DNA from: an uncultured Chlamydiae bacterium
GTDB taxonomy: Bacteria; Chlamydiota; Chlamydiia; Chlamydiales; Rhabdochlamydiaceae
Direction of reading: 5' to 3'
Assembly: GCA_903824495.1 (NCBI GenBank)
Contig: CAIJXB010000026.1
Coordinates: forward strand, 1 to 64,000
Length of the DNA: 64,000 nt
Numbering within the stretch: the first letter of the stretch is position 1; every line of letters starts with the position of its first letter. The notes below the pieces were generated by a model that saw nothing but the letters and a program-made list of their open reading frames with translations, had not been told where the DNA came from and made no database searches. Below are positions 8,745 through 17,627 of this stretch, in pieces. A program made the translations under genes and the position numbers.

Positions 8745-9575
8745 ATGAATAGAATTCTAAGAGTAGCGTTATTTTTCGCTTTATTCTCTTACAACTTAGA
8801 GGGATTTTCTTCACAGCAATCTTCCTTAGACAATCAATGGAACCACTTTAGTCACGATCCTATTTTAGAAATTGCAGTGATCGGAGAAAGAAACTCAGGA
8901 ACGAACTATCTCAGAAAACTTTTAGCGTATAATTTCCCAAAAATAAAAATGTGCTCGAATAGAAATTACGAAAGCAACGAATACGCTCACAAACATTTTT
9001 TCCCTTGGTTTGATTTAACGGAATTTGGATTTCCTCATTTAAAAAACCCTGCAAAATTTCCATTGATCCATCGATCTAAACGATGCCTCTTCGTATGCAT
9101 CATAAGAAATCCCCATGATTGGGTCAGAAGCTTTTACTTAAAACCATACCACGTAGAAAAAAGGCTTTTTTCTAATGGCCGATTGCGCTTTATGTCCGGC
9201 ACCTGGGAGGTAGAATCGCACCCCCTTGTGAATCCTGATAAATGGAATCCTTATACAGAAAAACCTTTTAAAAATGTTTTCGAGTTAAGAAAATTCAAGA
9301 CTCTGAATTATTTAAAAATTGGAAAGATTGTGAATAATTTTGTACTTGTTAGGTATGAAGATCTCACCAAATCACCTCTAGAATTTATTGAGTACTTAGC
9401 TAACTTATTTAACCTTCAAAGACCACTTATGATCAATCCAGAAGCTGATTACGAAAGAAAAGCCTACCCTGCCTTTAACCCTAAAGAAGAAAAATTTTTT
9501 CTAAATGAGGTTGATTGGGAAACAGAAAAATTAGTAGGATACGCTCCTTTTAAGAACTCAACCGAGCCCGACTAA
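8745..9575 (+). CDS. Exported sulfotransferase-family protein
   Basis: The 276-residue product begins with a signal peptide (about 1-22), followed by the sulfotransferase P-loop fold. GERNSGTNYLRKLL (48-61) matches the 5'-phosphosulfate loop, and IIRNPHDWVRSFY (119-131) matches the 3'-phosphate-binding segment, with Arg121 and Ser129. VLVRYEDLTKSP fits the usual C-terminal fold element. Sulfotransferases move sulfate from PAPS to hydroxyl or amino groups of glycans, lipids or proteins. A cofactor of cytoplasmic origin and an export signal are an odd pair, which suggests delivery to the host. The methyltransferase gene follows after 20 bases, probably in one operon. The acceptor is unknown. 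Confidence 0.82.
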   Translation: MNRILRVALFFALFSYNLEGFSSQQSSLDNQWNHFSHDPILEIAVIGERNSGTNYLRKLLAYNFPKIKMCSNRNYESNEYAHKHFFPWFDLTEFGFPHLKNPAKFPLIHRSKRCLFVCIIRNPHDWVRSFYLKPYHVEKRLFSNGRLRFMSGTWEVESHPLVNPDKWNPYTEKPFKNVFELRKFKTLNYLKIGKIVNNFVLVRYEDLTKSPLEFIEYLANLFNLQRPLMINPEADYERKAYPAFNPKEEKFFLNEVDWETEKLVGYAPFKNSTEPD

Positions 9576-9595
9576 AAAAAGAGAAGGACTATTCT

Positions 9596-10234
9596 ATGCG
9601 CTGGATTTATGCATTACTATCTTTGCACCTATACACTTTCGGAGCTTTTGCAAACGATACGGGCTCAATCTTTAGAGAAACAATTGCAAGGTACGGGCAT
9701 ACCGACAAAGACAGCGATCATAGTTACGTAGAATCCTACGAAAGACTACTTGCACCCTTTAAAGACAAACCATGTAAACTCCTAGAAATAGGCGTTAATT
9801 TTGGAGGCAGTGCGATCATGTGGCACAACTATTTACGTAAAAGCAAACTAGTCCTGCTCGACAATCGCAACGTCTTGATGCCTCACATCAAAGCCGCCAT
9901 GAATCCTAATCGCTGGCGTTTACATGTCGGAAATGCCTACAGCCCTAAAATAGTTGCTAAGATGAAAAAAGCACACCCTAACGGTTTTGACATCATTATC
10001 GACGATGGTCCTCACTCTACAGAATCTCAGCAGTTTGTCCTTACCTACTATCTTCCACTCCTAAAAAATGGAGGCGTTTTAATTATAGAAGATATCCCAG
10101 ACATTGCAGATTTGGAGTTTTTACAAAATTCCATACCTGAGAGTTCTCAATTTCAAATTGAAATTGTTGACTTGCGTCATGTAAAGGGCCGGTATGATGA
10201 CATTCTTTTTGTTGTAAAAAGAAAAGATCCTTAA
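9596..10234 (+). CDS. Exported class I SAM-dependent methyltransferase (MycE/TylF/CmcI-like)
   Basis: This is a 212-residue methyltransferase of the type found in antibiotic and glycan O-methylation. The signal peptide is MRWIYALLSLHLYTFGAFA. Motif I is KLLEIGVNFGGSAIMW (61-76). FDIIIDDGPHS (131-141) supplies the metal-binding Asp pair and His seen in MycE-like enzymes, and GGVLIIEDI (159-167) is the next strand. GAGAAGG stands upstream of the ATG. It is 20 bases after the sulfotransferase gene and likely co-transcribed. The order Rossmann core, DDGPH and EDI argues for an O-methyltransferase of a sugar or polyketide-like acceptor, but the real acceptor cannot be read from sequence. Confidence 0.82.
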   Translation: MRWIYALLSLHLYTFGAFANDTGSIFRETIARYGHTDKDSDHSYVESYERLLAPFKDKPCKLLEIGVNFGGSAIMWHNYLRKSKLVLLDNRNVLMPHIKAAMNPNRWRLHVGNAYSPKIVAKMKKAHPNGFDIIIDDGPHSTESQQFVLTYYLPLLKNGGVLIIEDIPDIADLEFLQNSIPESSQFQIEIVDLRHVKGRYDDILFVVKRKDP

Positions 10235-10454
10235 TCGATTTGTTCAGACGCATTCTCGCTCTGATTATCCTCCCTAGATAACCTCAAAAATTCCATTGAG
10301 TTTGCTTTGGTTTAAAAAAAACAAAAAACGATTGCTAAAAATATTCGACTCCCATTAAACAAATGCTAATGCACCTAAGCAAAATATTTGCTTTGAGCGC
10401 ACAGATCTTACTTGTAGAACTACTCTGATATACATTCATCATTTGGGAGAACAC

Positions 10455-13400
10455 ATGAAAAAGAGTTCCTTTGTTTTGTTAGCATCGATTGCATGTTTTA
10501 GTGGGGGGGCTGAAGCTCTCTTTGGAACCGACTATTACGTAACGCAAGCAACAGATTCTGGATCTCCCGTGAATTGCCCCGACTCCACCTATAGCAGCTG
10601 CGCAACTCCTGGCAATGGTTGCTGTACACTTTCCGACGCCATCACCCTTTCTAACAGCGATCCCGGTTCTACCATCCACATTGGAGTTCCTACCATCACC
10701 TATACAGGAGCTGTCACATCTCCTTGTACAGTTGATAATGTAACAACGATCCAATCCGATGTTGGGGGCAGTGTCATTGTTTTTAATGGAAGCACCTCAA
10801 CATGCACAACAGACTTTGGCAGCGCTACCGTTTTTCAACCTACAGGAACTTTAGCCTTAACCGATGTTGCTTTTCAAGATTCAAACACTGGTAGTAATGT
10901 CATTAATATTAATAACGCAACAGTTAATATTTCAAATAGCGCAGGAAGCGTTTTTAGTAATAATACCTGGACCGTTGAAGGTTCGAATGCTATTTTAAAT
11001 ATTGGAAATACCAGTTCATTTCCTGATGATATCTTTTTTGCAACCAACAATGCGAATTTATCTACAGGAACAGGATCCGTCACTCTAAGTGGCAACATTA
11101 CACAAGCGACAGGACTCACCGGTGTAGAGATGATCATTACCGCCGGCACTTATTCTTTTACGGGAAATTTGAACATTTCGCTCGTGAGAGTCGCTAATGC
11201 CTCAGCAATTGAGCTTAGTGGAGACTGCTCAGGAACAACCTTTTCTCTATCCTCCCCAGACACGTATCTTTACGTAAATTCCAGCGATCTCGGAACTCCG
11301 ACAATTGTGAGTGCACAATCCCAAATACTTTTTGGCGGTGATGTAACTCTTGGAGGCATCATCTCGACTCCCAATCTAGGCACTATAATACATCCCTCAG
11401 TATTCGATGACCAAGGACACACCGTACAGATCGATGCGCTTATGGCAGGATCCTCTAGCCGACTAACAAAAACCGGAAGCGGCATCATCATTCTTACGAA
11501 TAATAACAATCAGGGCAACAATTACTATATCCAACAAGGTACATTGTCTATCAGCAACGTTCTCCAACTTGGTCCTGGAGGCGGCGAGACCCTTGCCGGA
11601 GGTACTTTATTTGCAAGTAGCAGTTTGACTCTTTCCAATTCTTTTGCACTGGCCGTAGAAAGTTCTGGAAACCTCGCAGCAGCAGCGGGACAAACTTTAA
11701 CAATTGACCTCCCCATGTCAGGTTCAGGATCCCTCACCATCGGAAGCTCTGTTGCCGCACTCAGCGCAACAGGAACCGTCGGTTTTCAGGGATTAAACAG
11801 CACTTTTACAGGCCCGATTATTATCGGTGACACCACCTACGCTTCGAAACTATCTTTGAATAGTTCAACAGGAATAGGAACCCCTTCAGCTTTTACTCTG
11901 AATGCAGCTTCAACCTTCGCCTCTTCAGCAGATTTTACTACTACGTCTAACTGGAGCATCGCACCTGTCGGAACAAGGATCTCTCCTTCATCAGGTACAA
12001 CCCTCACATTAGCTGGTAATCTTTCTCCAATAACCGGAAGCACTTATGAGGTGATGGTATCAGGAGGAGGAACTCTAGTCTTAAGTGGAACTAACAACGG
12101 ATATACAGCAAATATCATCATTAATGATTCTTCGACCGTCTCTGTTGCCAATTCTGCAAACTTGGGGGATTCAAGCACTTCTACAATTGTTTTAAATGCA
12201 GGAACACTTGCGGTAACTCAATCTGGGAACGTAACTCAAAATATTGTTCTAGGATCAGATGGAGGAGTCAAGAGCGTCAGCGCCGGCGCCGTTGTCATTT
12301 ATGACGCATCTTCCTTTTCAGGACCTGGAACTTTGACAAAATCAGGAACCGGAACTCTTATTTTAACCGGAACAGGTTCCTATACAGGTAAAACCTACGT
12401 CCAAGATGGAGCCTTAATTGTCGAAGGGATAATCACTTCTAGCGTCGACCCTATTGTTAATCCAGGAGGAATTCTTGCAGGTACGGGGACTGTAAGTGAT
12501 TCGATCATCTACGGAACGATCAAGGGAGGAAATCCCGTAGGAACTTTATCTGTTGTAGGTGATCTTGATTTTCAAAGCGGAGGAAGCCTTGGAACCATTG
12601 TAACACCTACTGACGCATCTCTTGTAGATGTCACCGGTCCCATTACAATTGATCCCCACTCCGTTGTTTTAGTCGGGCTTACAAGTACCAGTTACTCAAG
12701 CTCTCCTATCTTGATCTTGAGAGGTACAAGCATTACCGGGGAGTTTGATACTACTTTTAACAATTATACATTTTCAACACTCTCCTATACAGACACCGAA
12801 GTTTTTTTAAATTTAAATTCTGTTATCAACCTTGCAAGAGGCGGAAATGCGATCCAAGTTGCTAATGCTGTAGACGCAGCTATCGCAAATAACCGTCTAG
12901 CCGTAACCGACATACTCCTCTCCGGACATGTAGATCTTGCGGATGTGAAAGATGTTTTTGAGATCCCCGAAGTCATTGCAAGCCTCGCTCCGTTTGATAC
13001 ATCAGAAACAATGACCTATGCACTCAATCAACTTCATCCTGCAGAGATGAAAGGAATGGCGATTGCTCAAGAAAATAACGCGGTCAGAGTCAGACAAGCG
13101 CTCAGTCAAAGAATGCAAATTGAAGTTGATATGCAAGATTGTCTTTCTTCTGAAAGACAAGACTCTCAAGGGAAGCCTTGCTGCAACAAACCTAAGCAAG
13201 ATTACACAGCTTGGGTAGGTGGTCTAGGCAATACGCTCGTCCAGGATACTGTGAATAATTACTGGGGACCTCTTACCGGGTATCGCGTCAATACAGGCGG
13301 AGCCGTTGCCGGAATCGACAGAATGTTTGTAGAGAATATTTATGTCGGAATCATGGGTGGCTATACAAACTCCAACCTACACTTTAGAAATGACAAAGGA

Positions 13401-14057
13401 ACCGGCAGCATTAGCACCGGATATGCAGGCCTCTACTTTTCTGCAGTAGGAACCGGCGATGTCGGCAAGATGTTTTATGGGAATCTTTCTGTGATTGGGG
13501 GTTGGAGCCAATATAGAGCAGAAAGGCACATTCAATATACAGGCGTAAACCTCGTTGCTAAAAACCATCACGGAGGCAACCAGCTTCTTTCCCATGCTGA
13601 TACAGGAATCAATCTTGACTACCTTGGTTTCACAATCAGACCTTTTGACAGCTTTGACTACGTAGCTCAAACTGAAAGAGGCTATCAAGAGCATAATGCA
13701 GGAGCATGGGAACTTACAGTCTCAAGAAAGAATGAGATCATGCTACGCAATGAACTCGGACTTCAATTTGCGAAGTGTCTTTGTTTCTGCTCATCGAAAT
13801 GGATTTTCTCTCCTAAGATCTCTTGGGTTAGAGAAGTGAGAGTCAAAGGCGACACCATTACGATGCACTTTACAGATGCTACTGACACTTTCTTCTCGGA
13901 AGGATACTTCCCTGATAGAAGCCTTGTTGCACCGGGTCTAGCCGTTACAGGCCTCATGCTTGAAGACTCTCTCAAATTTGATCTCTATTACAATGGAGAA
14001 TTTAAAGGAAACTATAGCTCCAATAATGTCGGAGGACAGGTTACCTATTCTTTCTAA
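10455..14057 (+). CDS. Autotransporter (type V secretion) with CSLREA-like domain and beta-strand repeats
   Basis: The product has 1200 residues counted from the ATG at 10455, which has GGGAGA at 10445-10450; an in-frame TTG at 10443 overlaps that site and is rejected. A signal peptide ends near SGGAEA. CCTLSDAITLSNSDPGSTI is a CSLREA-type motif. The long Ser/Thr/Gly passenger has autotransporter-associated repeats such as GTGTLILTGTGSYTGKTYV. From about residue 914 to the end there is a 287-residue beta-barrel that closes with GGQVTYSF and a terminal Phe. This is the layout of a surface-displayed autotransporter, a counterpart of the chlamydial Pmp proteins but without their repeated GGAI/FxxN tetrapeptides. 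A terminator follows at 14071. The role is probably adhesion. Confidence 0.9.
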   Translation: MKKSSFVLLASIACFSGGAEALFGTDYYVTQATDSGSPVNCPDSTYSSCATPGNGCCTLSDAITLSNSDPGSTIHIGVPTITYTGAVTSPCTVDNVTTIQSDVGGSVIVFNGSTSTCTTDFGSATVFQPTGTLALTDVAFQDSNTGSNVININNATVNISNSAGSVFSNNTWTVEGSNAILNIGNTSSFPDDIFFATNNANLSTGTGSVTLSGNITQATGLTGVEMIITAGTYSFTGNLNISLVRVANASAIELSGDCSGTTFSLSSPDTYLYVNSSDLGTPTIVSAQSQILFGGDVTLGGIISTPNLGTIIHPSVFDDQGHTVQIDALMAGSSSRLTKTGSGIIILTNNNNQGNNYYIQQGTLSISNVLQLGPGGGETLAGGTLFASSSLTLSNSFALAVESSGNLAAAAGQTLTIDLPMSGSGSLTIGSSVAALSATGTVGFQGLNSTFTGPIIIGDTTYASKLSLNSSTGIGTPSAFTLNAASTFASSADFTTTSNWSIAPVGTRISPSSGTTLTLAGNLSPITGSTYEVMVSGGGTLVLSGTNNGYTANIIINDSSTVSVANSANLGDSSTSTIVLNAGTLAVTQSGNVTQNIVLGSDGGVKSVSAGAVVIYDASSFSGPGTLTKSGTGTLILTGTGSYTGKTYVQDGALIVEGIITSSVDPIVNPGGILAGTGTVSDSIIYGTIKGGNPVGTLSVVGDLDFQSGGSLGTIVTPTDASLVDVTGPITIDPHSVVLVGLTSTSYSSSPILILRGTSITGEFDTTFNNYTFSTLSYTDTEVFLNLNSVINLARGGNAIQVANAVDAAIANNRLAVTDILLSGHVDLADVKDVFEIPEVIASLAPFDTSETMTYALNQLHPAEMKGMAIAQENNAVRVRQALSQRMQIEVDMQDCLSSERQDSQGKPCCNKPKQDYTAWVGGLGNTLVQDTVNNYWGPLTGYRVNTGGAVAGIDRMFVENIYVGIMGGYTNSNLHFRNDKGTGSISTGYAGLYFSAVGTGDVGKMFYGNLSVIGGWSQYRAERHIQYTGVNLVAKNHHGGNQLLSHADTGINLDYLGFTIRPFDSFDYVAQTERGYQEHNAGAWELTVSRKNEIMLRNELGLQFAKCLCFCSSKWIFSPKISWVREVRVKGDTITMHFTDATDTFFSEGYFPDRSLVAPGLAVTGLMLEDSLKFDLYYNGEFKGNYSSNNVGGQVTYSF

Positions 14058-14070
14058 ATGCTATCGCAAT

Positions 14071-14104
14071 AAGCGGTAGGAGGCCTCCTTCTACCGCTTT
14101 TCAT
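14071..14104 (+). terminator. Intrinsic terminator after the autotransporter
   Basis: AAGCGGTAG (14071-14079) pairs with CTACCGCTT (14091-14099), and the tail TTCATTTTC is U-rich. The loop contains a further palindrome, AGGAGGCCTCCT (14078-14089). The hairpin begins 13 bases after the stop codon. Confidence 0.85.
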
Positions 14105-14166
14105 TTTCTAGTTAAGTAGCCTTGCAGTTTACTATCACTCAAAATAATAAACACGAAGGAAAGCGA

Positions 14167-15024
14167 GTGAAACATATAGTCGGCTTATTTCTTTTAATCG
14201 GAACCTACTTGCATGCAGATTCTTCCTATTGGGATAATGACATGGTTCGTTCCTATGTCCATTACTCTGATTTACAACGTCGCTGGGCTTGGTCTTTTTT
14301 AGCATCTCATTTGAGGGAAGTTCCACCTGATGCCAAAATTTTAGACATTGGGTGTGGCGATGGTAAAATTACGGCCGATATAGCTAAATTTATCCCTAAA
14401 GGATCGGTTTTAGGAATTGATTTATCTAACTCTATGTTGGAATGGGCAAGGAGACAATATCATTCTCTGGAATATCCTAATTTATTTTTTAAGAAAGGGA
14501 GCTTTCTTGAAACAGGCGTAGTTGATCAATTTGATCTGATCGTTTCTTTTTGCGCACTCCAACATTGTACAGATCAAAAGAGCGCATTGAATGAGATTTC
14601 AACGATTCTCAAGCCGAATGGAAAGATACTAATTTTAGTTCCAGCAATGAATAACAAAGCTTGGAATCAAGCTCGCGCAAAAGCACAAACTTCCCCTAGG
14701 TGGGCACCCTATTGGCAAGGCTTTACTCCTCGCAAATTTCTGACCATAGAACAGTGCGAGCAATTATTACAGGAAACGGGATTTCATATTGTAAAAATAG
14801 AAAAAGTCCAAACCCTGGACCCTTTTATTGATCTAGATGAAATATTAGATTGGTTAGAAGGCACTTTTGCACCCGTTGTTCCAAAAGATCAAGCACGAGA
14901 ATTTTATCGTGAGTGGATTGAAGAATATCTGCAGTTAGACCCACAATCAATTGATGAAAAAGGTACTATCTACGCCCGCCTTGGGTTTATCGGCATAGAA
15001 GCAATATTGAATACACAAGAATGA
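14167..15024 (+). CDS. Exported class I SAM-dependent methyltransferase (Tam/UbiE-like)
   Basis: The start is set at the GTG at 14167 because AAGGA (14156-14160) lies six bases before it and a clean signal peptide, MKHIVGLFLLIGTYLHADS, follows. The 285-residue enzyme has motif I ILDIGCGDGKITADIA (58-73), the acidic ribose-binding strand GIDLSNSM (83-90), and the later strands FDLIVSFCALQH and NGKILILVPA. It resembles trans-aconitate or ubiquinone-type small-molecule methyltransferases. Like its neighbour at 9596 it pairs a SAM fold with an export signal. It stands after the autotransporter terminator and before the transposon relic. The substrate is unknown. Confidence 0.82.
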   Translation: MKHIVGLFLLIGTYLHADSSYWDNDMVRSYVHYSDLQRRWAWSFLASHLREVPPDAKILDIGCGDGKITADIAKFIPKGSVLGIDLSNSMLEWARRQYHSLEYPNLFFKKGSFLETGVVDQFDLIVSFCALQHCTDQKSALNEISTILKPNGKILILVPAMNNKAWNQARAKAQTSPRWAPYWQGFTPRKFLTIEQCEQLLQETGFHIVKIEKVQTLDPFIDLDEILDWLEGTFAPVVPKDQAREFYREWIEEYLQLDPQSIDEKGTIYARLGFIGIEAILNTQE

Positions 15025-15034
15025 TAGGAATTTC

Positions 15035-15100
15035 ATGATGCGATACTTCTGCTTTTTGCTTTTGCTAGAACAAGTCTATGCTGCTGATTTTGTCTCTTAG
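15035..15100 (+). pseudogene. Signal-peptide stub, remnant of an exported protein
   Basis: Ten bases after the methyltransferase gene, an ATG with AGGA (15027-15030) upstream opens 21 codons that read as a complete signal peptide, MMRYFCFLLLLEQVYAADFVS. A TAG then follows. No mature domain exists. The stop lies only six bases from the end of the TnpB relic on the other strand, so the stub looks like a secreted-protein gene cut just after its leader by a past insertion or deletion. A small secreted peptide is a less likely alternative. Confidence 0.45.
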
Positions 15101-15105
15101 AAGAT

Positions 15106-15300
15106 TTAGAAGAGCTTTCTTCCGTACCAATCTGACTTATATTCCAAACACTGTAAAAACTCTGCCCAGCACGCATCTGCGATGCTTCTGGTGAGTTTTT
15201 TGTTTTTTTTCATTAGATTTTCTACGCCGATGACTAGGTTTTCGTTCATCAATATTGCTGTCAGTTTGAGAGAGACTTTTGATAAGATTTTTGCACAATG
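15106..15300 (-). pseudogene. TnpB (IS200/IS605-type OrfB) relic
   Basis: Read on the minus strand, codons from 15300 down to a TAA at 15108-15106 give a clear stretch of the TnpB RuvC-like core. It includes [13 protein letters not shown], with the RuvC-II glutamate in VENL, then [15 protein letters not shown] and [13 protein letters not shown]. Intact TnpB would continue with a zinc finger (CxxC pairs) and the RuvC-III aspartate, and would have about 250 residues before this segment. Both are missing, and upstream codons run into a stop near 15321. It is therefore a dead fragment of an IS605-family transposon, wedged between the signal-peptide stub and tRNA-Phe. Confidence 0.85.
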
Positions 15301-15357
15301 ACTCCCAACGTCAAAAAACGTTCAGAGCCTACAGGTAGAATGCTTTAGAAAAACGAA

Positions 15358-15430
<73 letters not shown>

Positions 15431-15481
15431 ATTGCAAGAATAAGAAGGTTAGATCTTAGAAGATCAGCTTCTTTTCTGCAA

Positions 15482-17425
15482 TCATTTTCGAGATTCTAAT
15501 GCGTTTTTTTTAGATTGCTCTAAAAAGACCATGTCTTTAACAATCCGAACAGCTTCCGCCATTTGGACGTCCATCTCACCAAAAAGCTCTTCAGGAATTT
15601 CTGCTCCTTTCTTCTCGGATTGGATCGCCTTTAAAAAGCGCTGAAAATCCTTGTCAGTCCGAAGTCTTTGCTCACTATTGCTCTTAAGCTGAGGCATCGA
15701 TTCGCTCCAAAAGGAAAGCTTTTTCTGAATATATGGCAGATAGTTTTTTTGCATCCAAGAACGCGTGCGAGGGGTAACGTCGACGAGGGGATCCATAAAA
15801 ACAGACTCGATCTGGTCGTTTTTCAAAGGATACGATAGATATTTTTCCCCAATATTAAAAGGAGCATAGAGGGTTGGAACACGAATATCCGCATGAACAC
15901 CCTCAATTTGAGTAGAGCGCCCTGAAACGGTATAATACCGTCCAACCGTCACCTTAAAGTAAGAGGCATTGTCTTTGCCGGTAACTGTCTGATACTGGAT
16001 CGTTCCTTTACCATAGGTTCTTCTATCCCCTACAATCACAGCAATTCCATAGTCTTGAAGAGCCTGAGCAACGATTTCTGCAGCAGACGCCGAAGCCTTA
16101 GAAGTGAGGATAACTAACGGGCCCTGGTAAAAAATCTTTCCATCCGTATTGCGAAGGTATTGCATCTGCCCCTCGGAATATTTGGAGACGACAACAACTC
16201 CACCCGACATAAAAAGACTAGAAACCTTGACTGCCTGACTTAAAAACCCCCCAGAATTTTCCCTCATGTCGATCACAAGGCCAGCAAGGGGCCCTTGTGA
16301 CCTTAGCTCAGCTATCGCCTCTTTTAGATCGCCGGCACAGCTAGTCCCATCTTCGCTCTCGTAAAAAGAGGGAATTTCAATTTTTCCAATAGTTCCAGCA
16401 TCAGATGTTGCTATCGAATAATGTACCCTCTCTTCTTCCATCACAATCTTTTCACGAACAATCTCTACTTCAAAAGTTTCTTTTTGCCCTCTTTGTAAGC
16501 TTAAGGACACTTTTTGCCCTTTGCTCCCTTTTAGGCGAGCCAGCACCTCTTCATAGGGCACCGAAACAACAGACTTTCCATTGATCGCAAGCAAAAGATC
16601 TCCTTTTTGGATCTTCCCGGTCTTCTCCGCTGGCCCATTTTTTACGAGATTTTTAATGACAACCCCTTGGAGGCCCTCTCTTAGAACGATCCCTATTCCC
16701 TCAAACTGCTTTTCAAGAGCTGTTTTAAGATCATAAGCTTCTTCCACGCTAAAAAAAGAACTATGAGCATCGAGGCTTTTTGCAAAGGCCTTTAGAACAT
16801 GCATAGGAAAATGGTACGATCCAAGACGCTCTAAATACGGTTTTTCCAAACGGGCAAGGCGCTCTTCCCAAAGATCTAAAAGACGAACTCTTTGCTCTTC
16901 GCTGAAATCTAACACCTCTTCCCACCGTTTCTCCGAACTCAAAAATGAAACCAGGCGCCTGTTAATTTTTTTCTTTAAATCTTCCAAGGTTTTAGGAAAC
17001 TGCTCACCTTCGTCTTCTGCCGCAGAAAGATTTTGCTTTAGAAGCTGAGGCCTTAAAGACTTTCTAATCTCCCTTGCCCTTAAAATCGCTGTTTGAATGA
17101 CAGAATTAAGCTCTTCATACATTTTATAGCTTTCGTGCTTATACCCATCGACCACTTCTTGCAACTTTCTTTCGCTCATGCGAGTATACATATCTACTTC
17201 ATTCTGAGTTAGATACATTTTATATGGGTCAAACTGCTCAATGTACGTTTTAAAGCTTCTTTTGGCCAAGACCGAAGAGAAAGACTTGTACTCTACATGA
17301 TATTCTAGCATAAGCTCCATGGAATTATGGAGACTTTGATTGGAGATAAAAGGAGCTAATTCTTCACCCCCAAAAACAGGGGCAAATAAAATTAAAAAAA
17401 TAATGCGAATTTTTTGCTTAAACAT
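15482..17425 (-). CDS. tsp: Tail-specific protease (S41 family)
   Basis: This S41 serine protease recognises C-terminal tails and degrades periplasmic or misfolded proteins. The chlamydial homologue is CT441. Counted from the ATG at 17425 it has 647 residues: a signal peptide (KIRIIFLILFAPVFGG), an N-terminal helical TSP domain, and a PDZ domain (EGIGIVLREGLQGVVI to GDLLLAINGKSV). The catalytic core follows, with Ser447 in KASASAAEI, Lys473 in RRTYGKG and Gln477, the Ser-Lys-Gln spacing of this family. A TTG at 17437 is an alternative start, and the AAGGAGG at 17459-17453 is rather far from both. The next gene upstream is the divergent rpsL operon, as in Chlamydia. Confidence 0.95.
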   Translation of the reverse strand: MFKQKIRIIFLILFAPVFGGEELAPFISNQSLHNSMELMLEYHVEYKSFSSVLAKRSFKTYIEQFDPYKMYLTQNEVDMYTRMSERKLQEVVDGYKHESYKMYEELNSVIQTAILRAREIRKSLRPQLLKQNLSAAEDEGEQFPKTLEDLKKKINRRLVSFLSSEKRWEEVLDFSEEQRVRLLDLWEERLARLEKPYLERLGSYHFPMHVLKAFAKSLDAHSSFFSVEEAYDLKTALEKQFEGIGIVLREGLQGVVIKNLVKNGPAEKTGKIQKGDLLLAINGKSVVSVPYEEVLARLKGSKGQKVSLSLQRGQKETFEVEIVREKIVMEEERVHYSIATSDAGTIGKIEIPSFYESEDGTSCAGDLKEAIAELRSQGPLAGLVIDMRENSGGFLSQAVKVSSLFMSGGVVVVSKYSEGQMQYLRNTDGKIFYQGPLVILTSKASASAAEIVAQALQDYGIAVIVGDRRTYGKGTIQYQTVTGKDNASYFKVTVGRYYTVSGRSTQIEGVHADIRVPTLYAPFNIGEKYLSYPLKNDQIESVFMDPLVDVTPRTRSWMQKNYLPYIQKKLSFWSESMPQLKSNSEQRLRTDKDFQRFLKAIQSEKKGAEIPEELFGEMDVQMAEAVRIVKDMVFLEQSKKNALESRK

Positions 17426-17548
17426 ACCTTCAATCAATTTATACTATTATAACCTCCTTATTGATCTGATAAGATTAAAAAACAACTTTCTTTTTTACTT
17501 TTAGGGATTCAATGAATGCGATTCATCTACTATTTGAGTGGAATACTT

Positions 17549-17578
17549 TTGCAAATAATTCCTCCTACAAGATATAGT
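17549..17578 (+). promoter_or_regulatory. Candidate promoter of the rpsL operon
   Basis: TTGCAA (17549-17554) and TATAGT (17573-17578) are 18 bases apart. This predicts a start near 17585 and a 5' leader of about 40 bases before rpsL at 17628, whose AAGGAG (17612-17617) is well placed. No other pair in 17461-17627 is as good. Confidence 0.5.
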
Positions 17579-17627
17579 TTCTTCTGTCGTATGAATCAAA
17601 AAAGATTTTGCAAGGAGAAAGGCCCCG

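Noticed and set aside
10377-10393. AAGCAAA and TTTGCTT palindrome before the autotransporter as an operator
   Set aside because: The arms are A/T-rich with almost no spacer, and I could not place a convincing promoter beside it.
13377-13694. 105-codon minus-strand frame within the autotransporter barrel
   Set aside because: It is antisense to a clearly coding domain and lacks start signals.
15306-15321. AACGT and ACGTT hairpin near the TnpB relic as a transposon end
   Set aside because: It lies on the 5' side of the fragment, inside what would be coding sequence, so it cannot be a terminal hairpin of the element.
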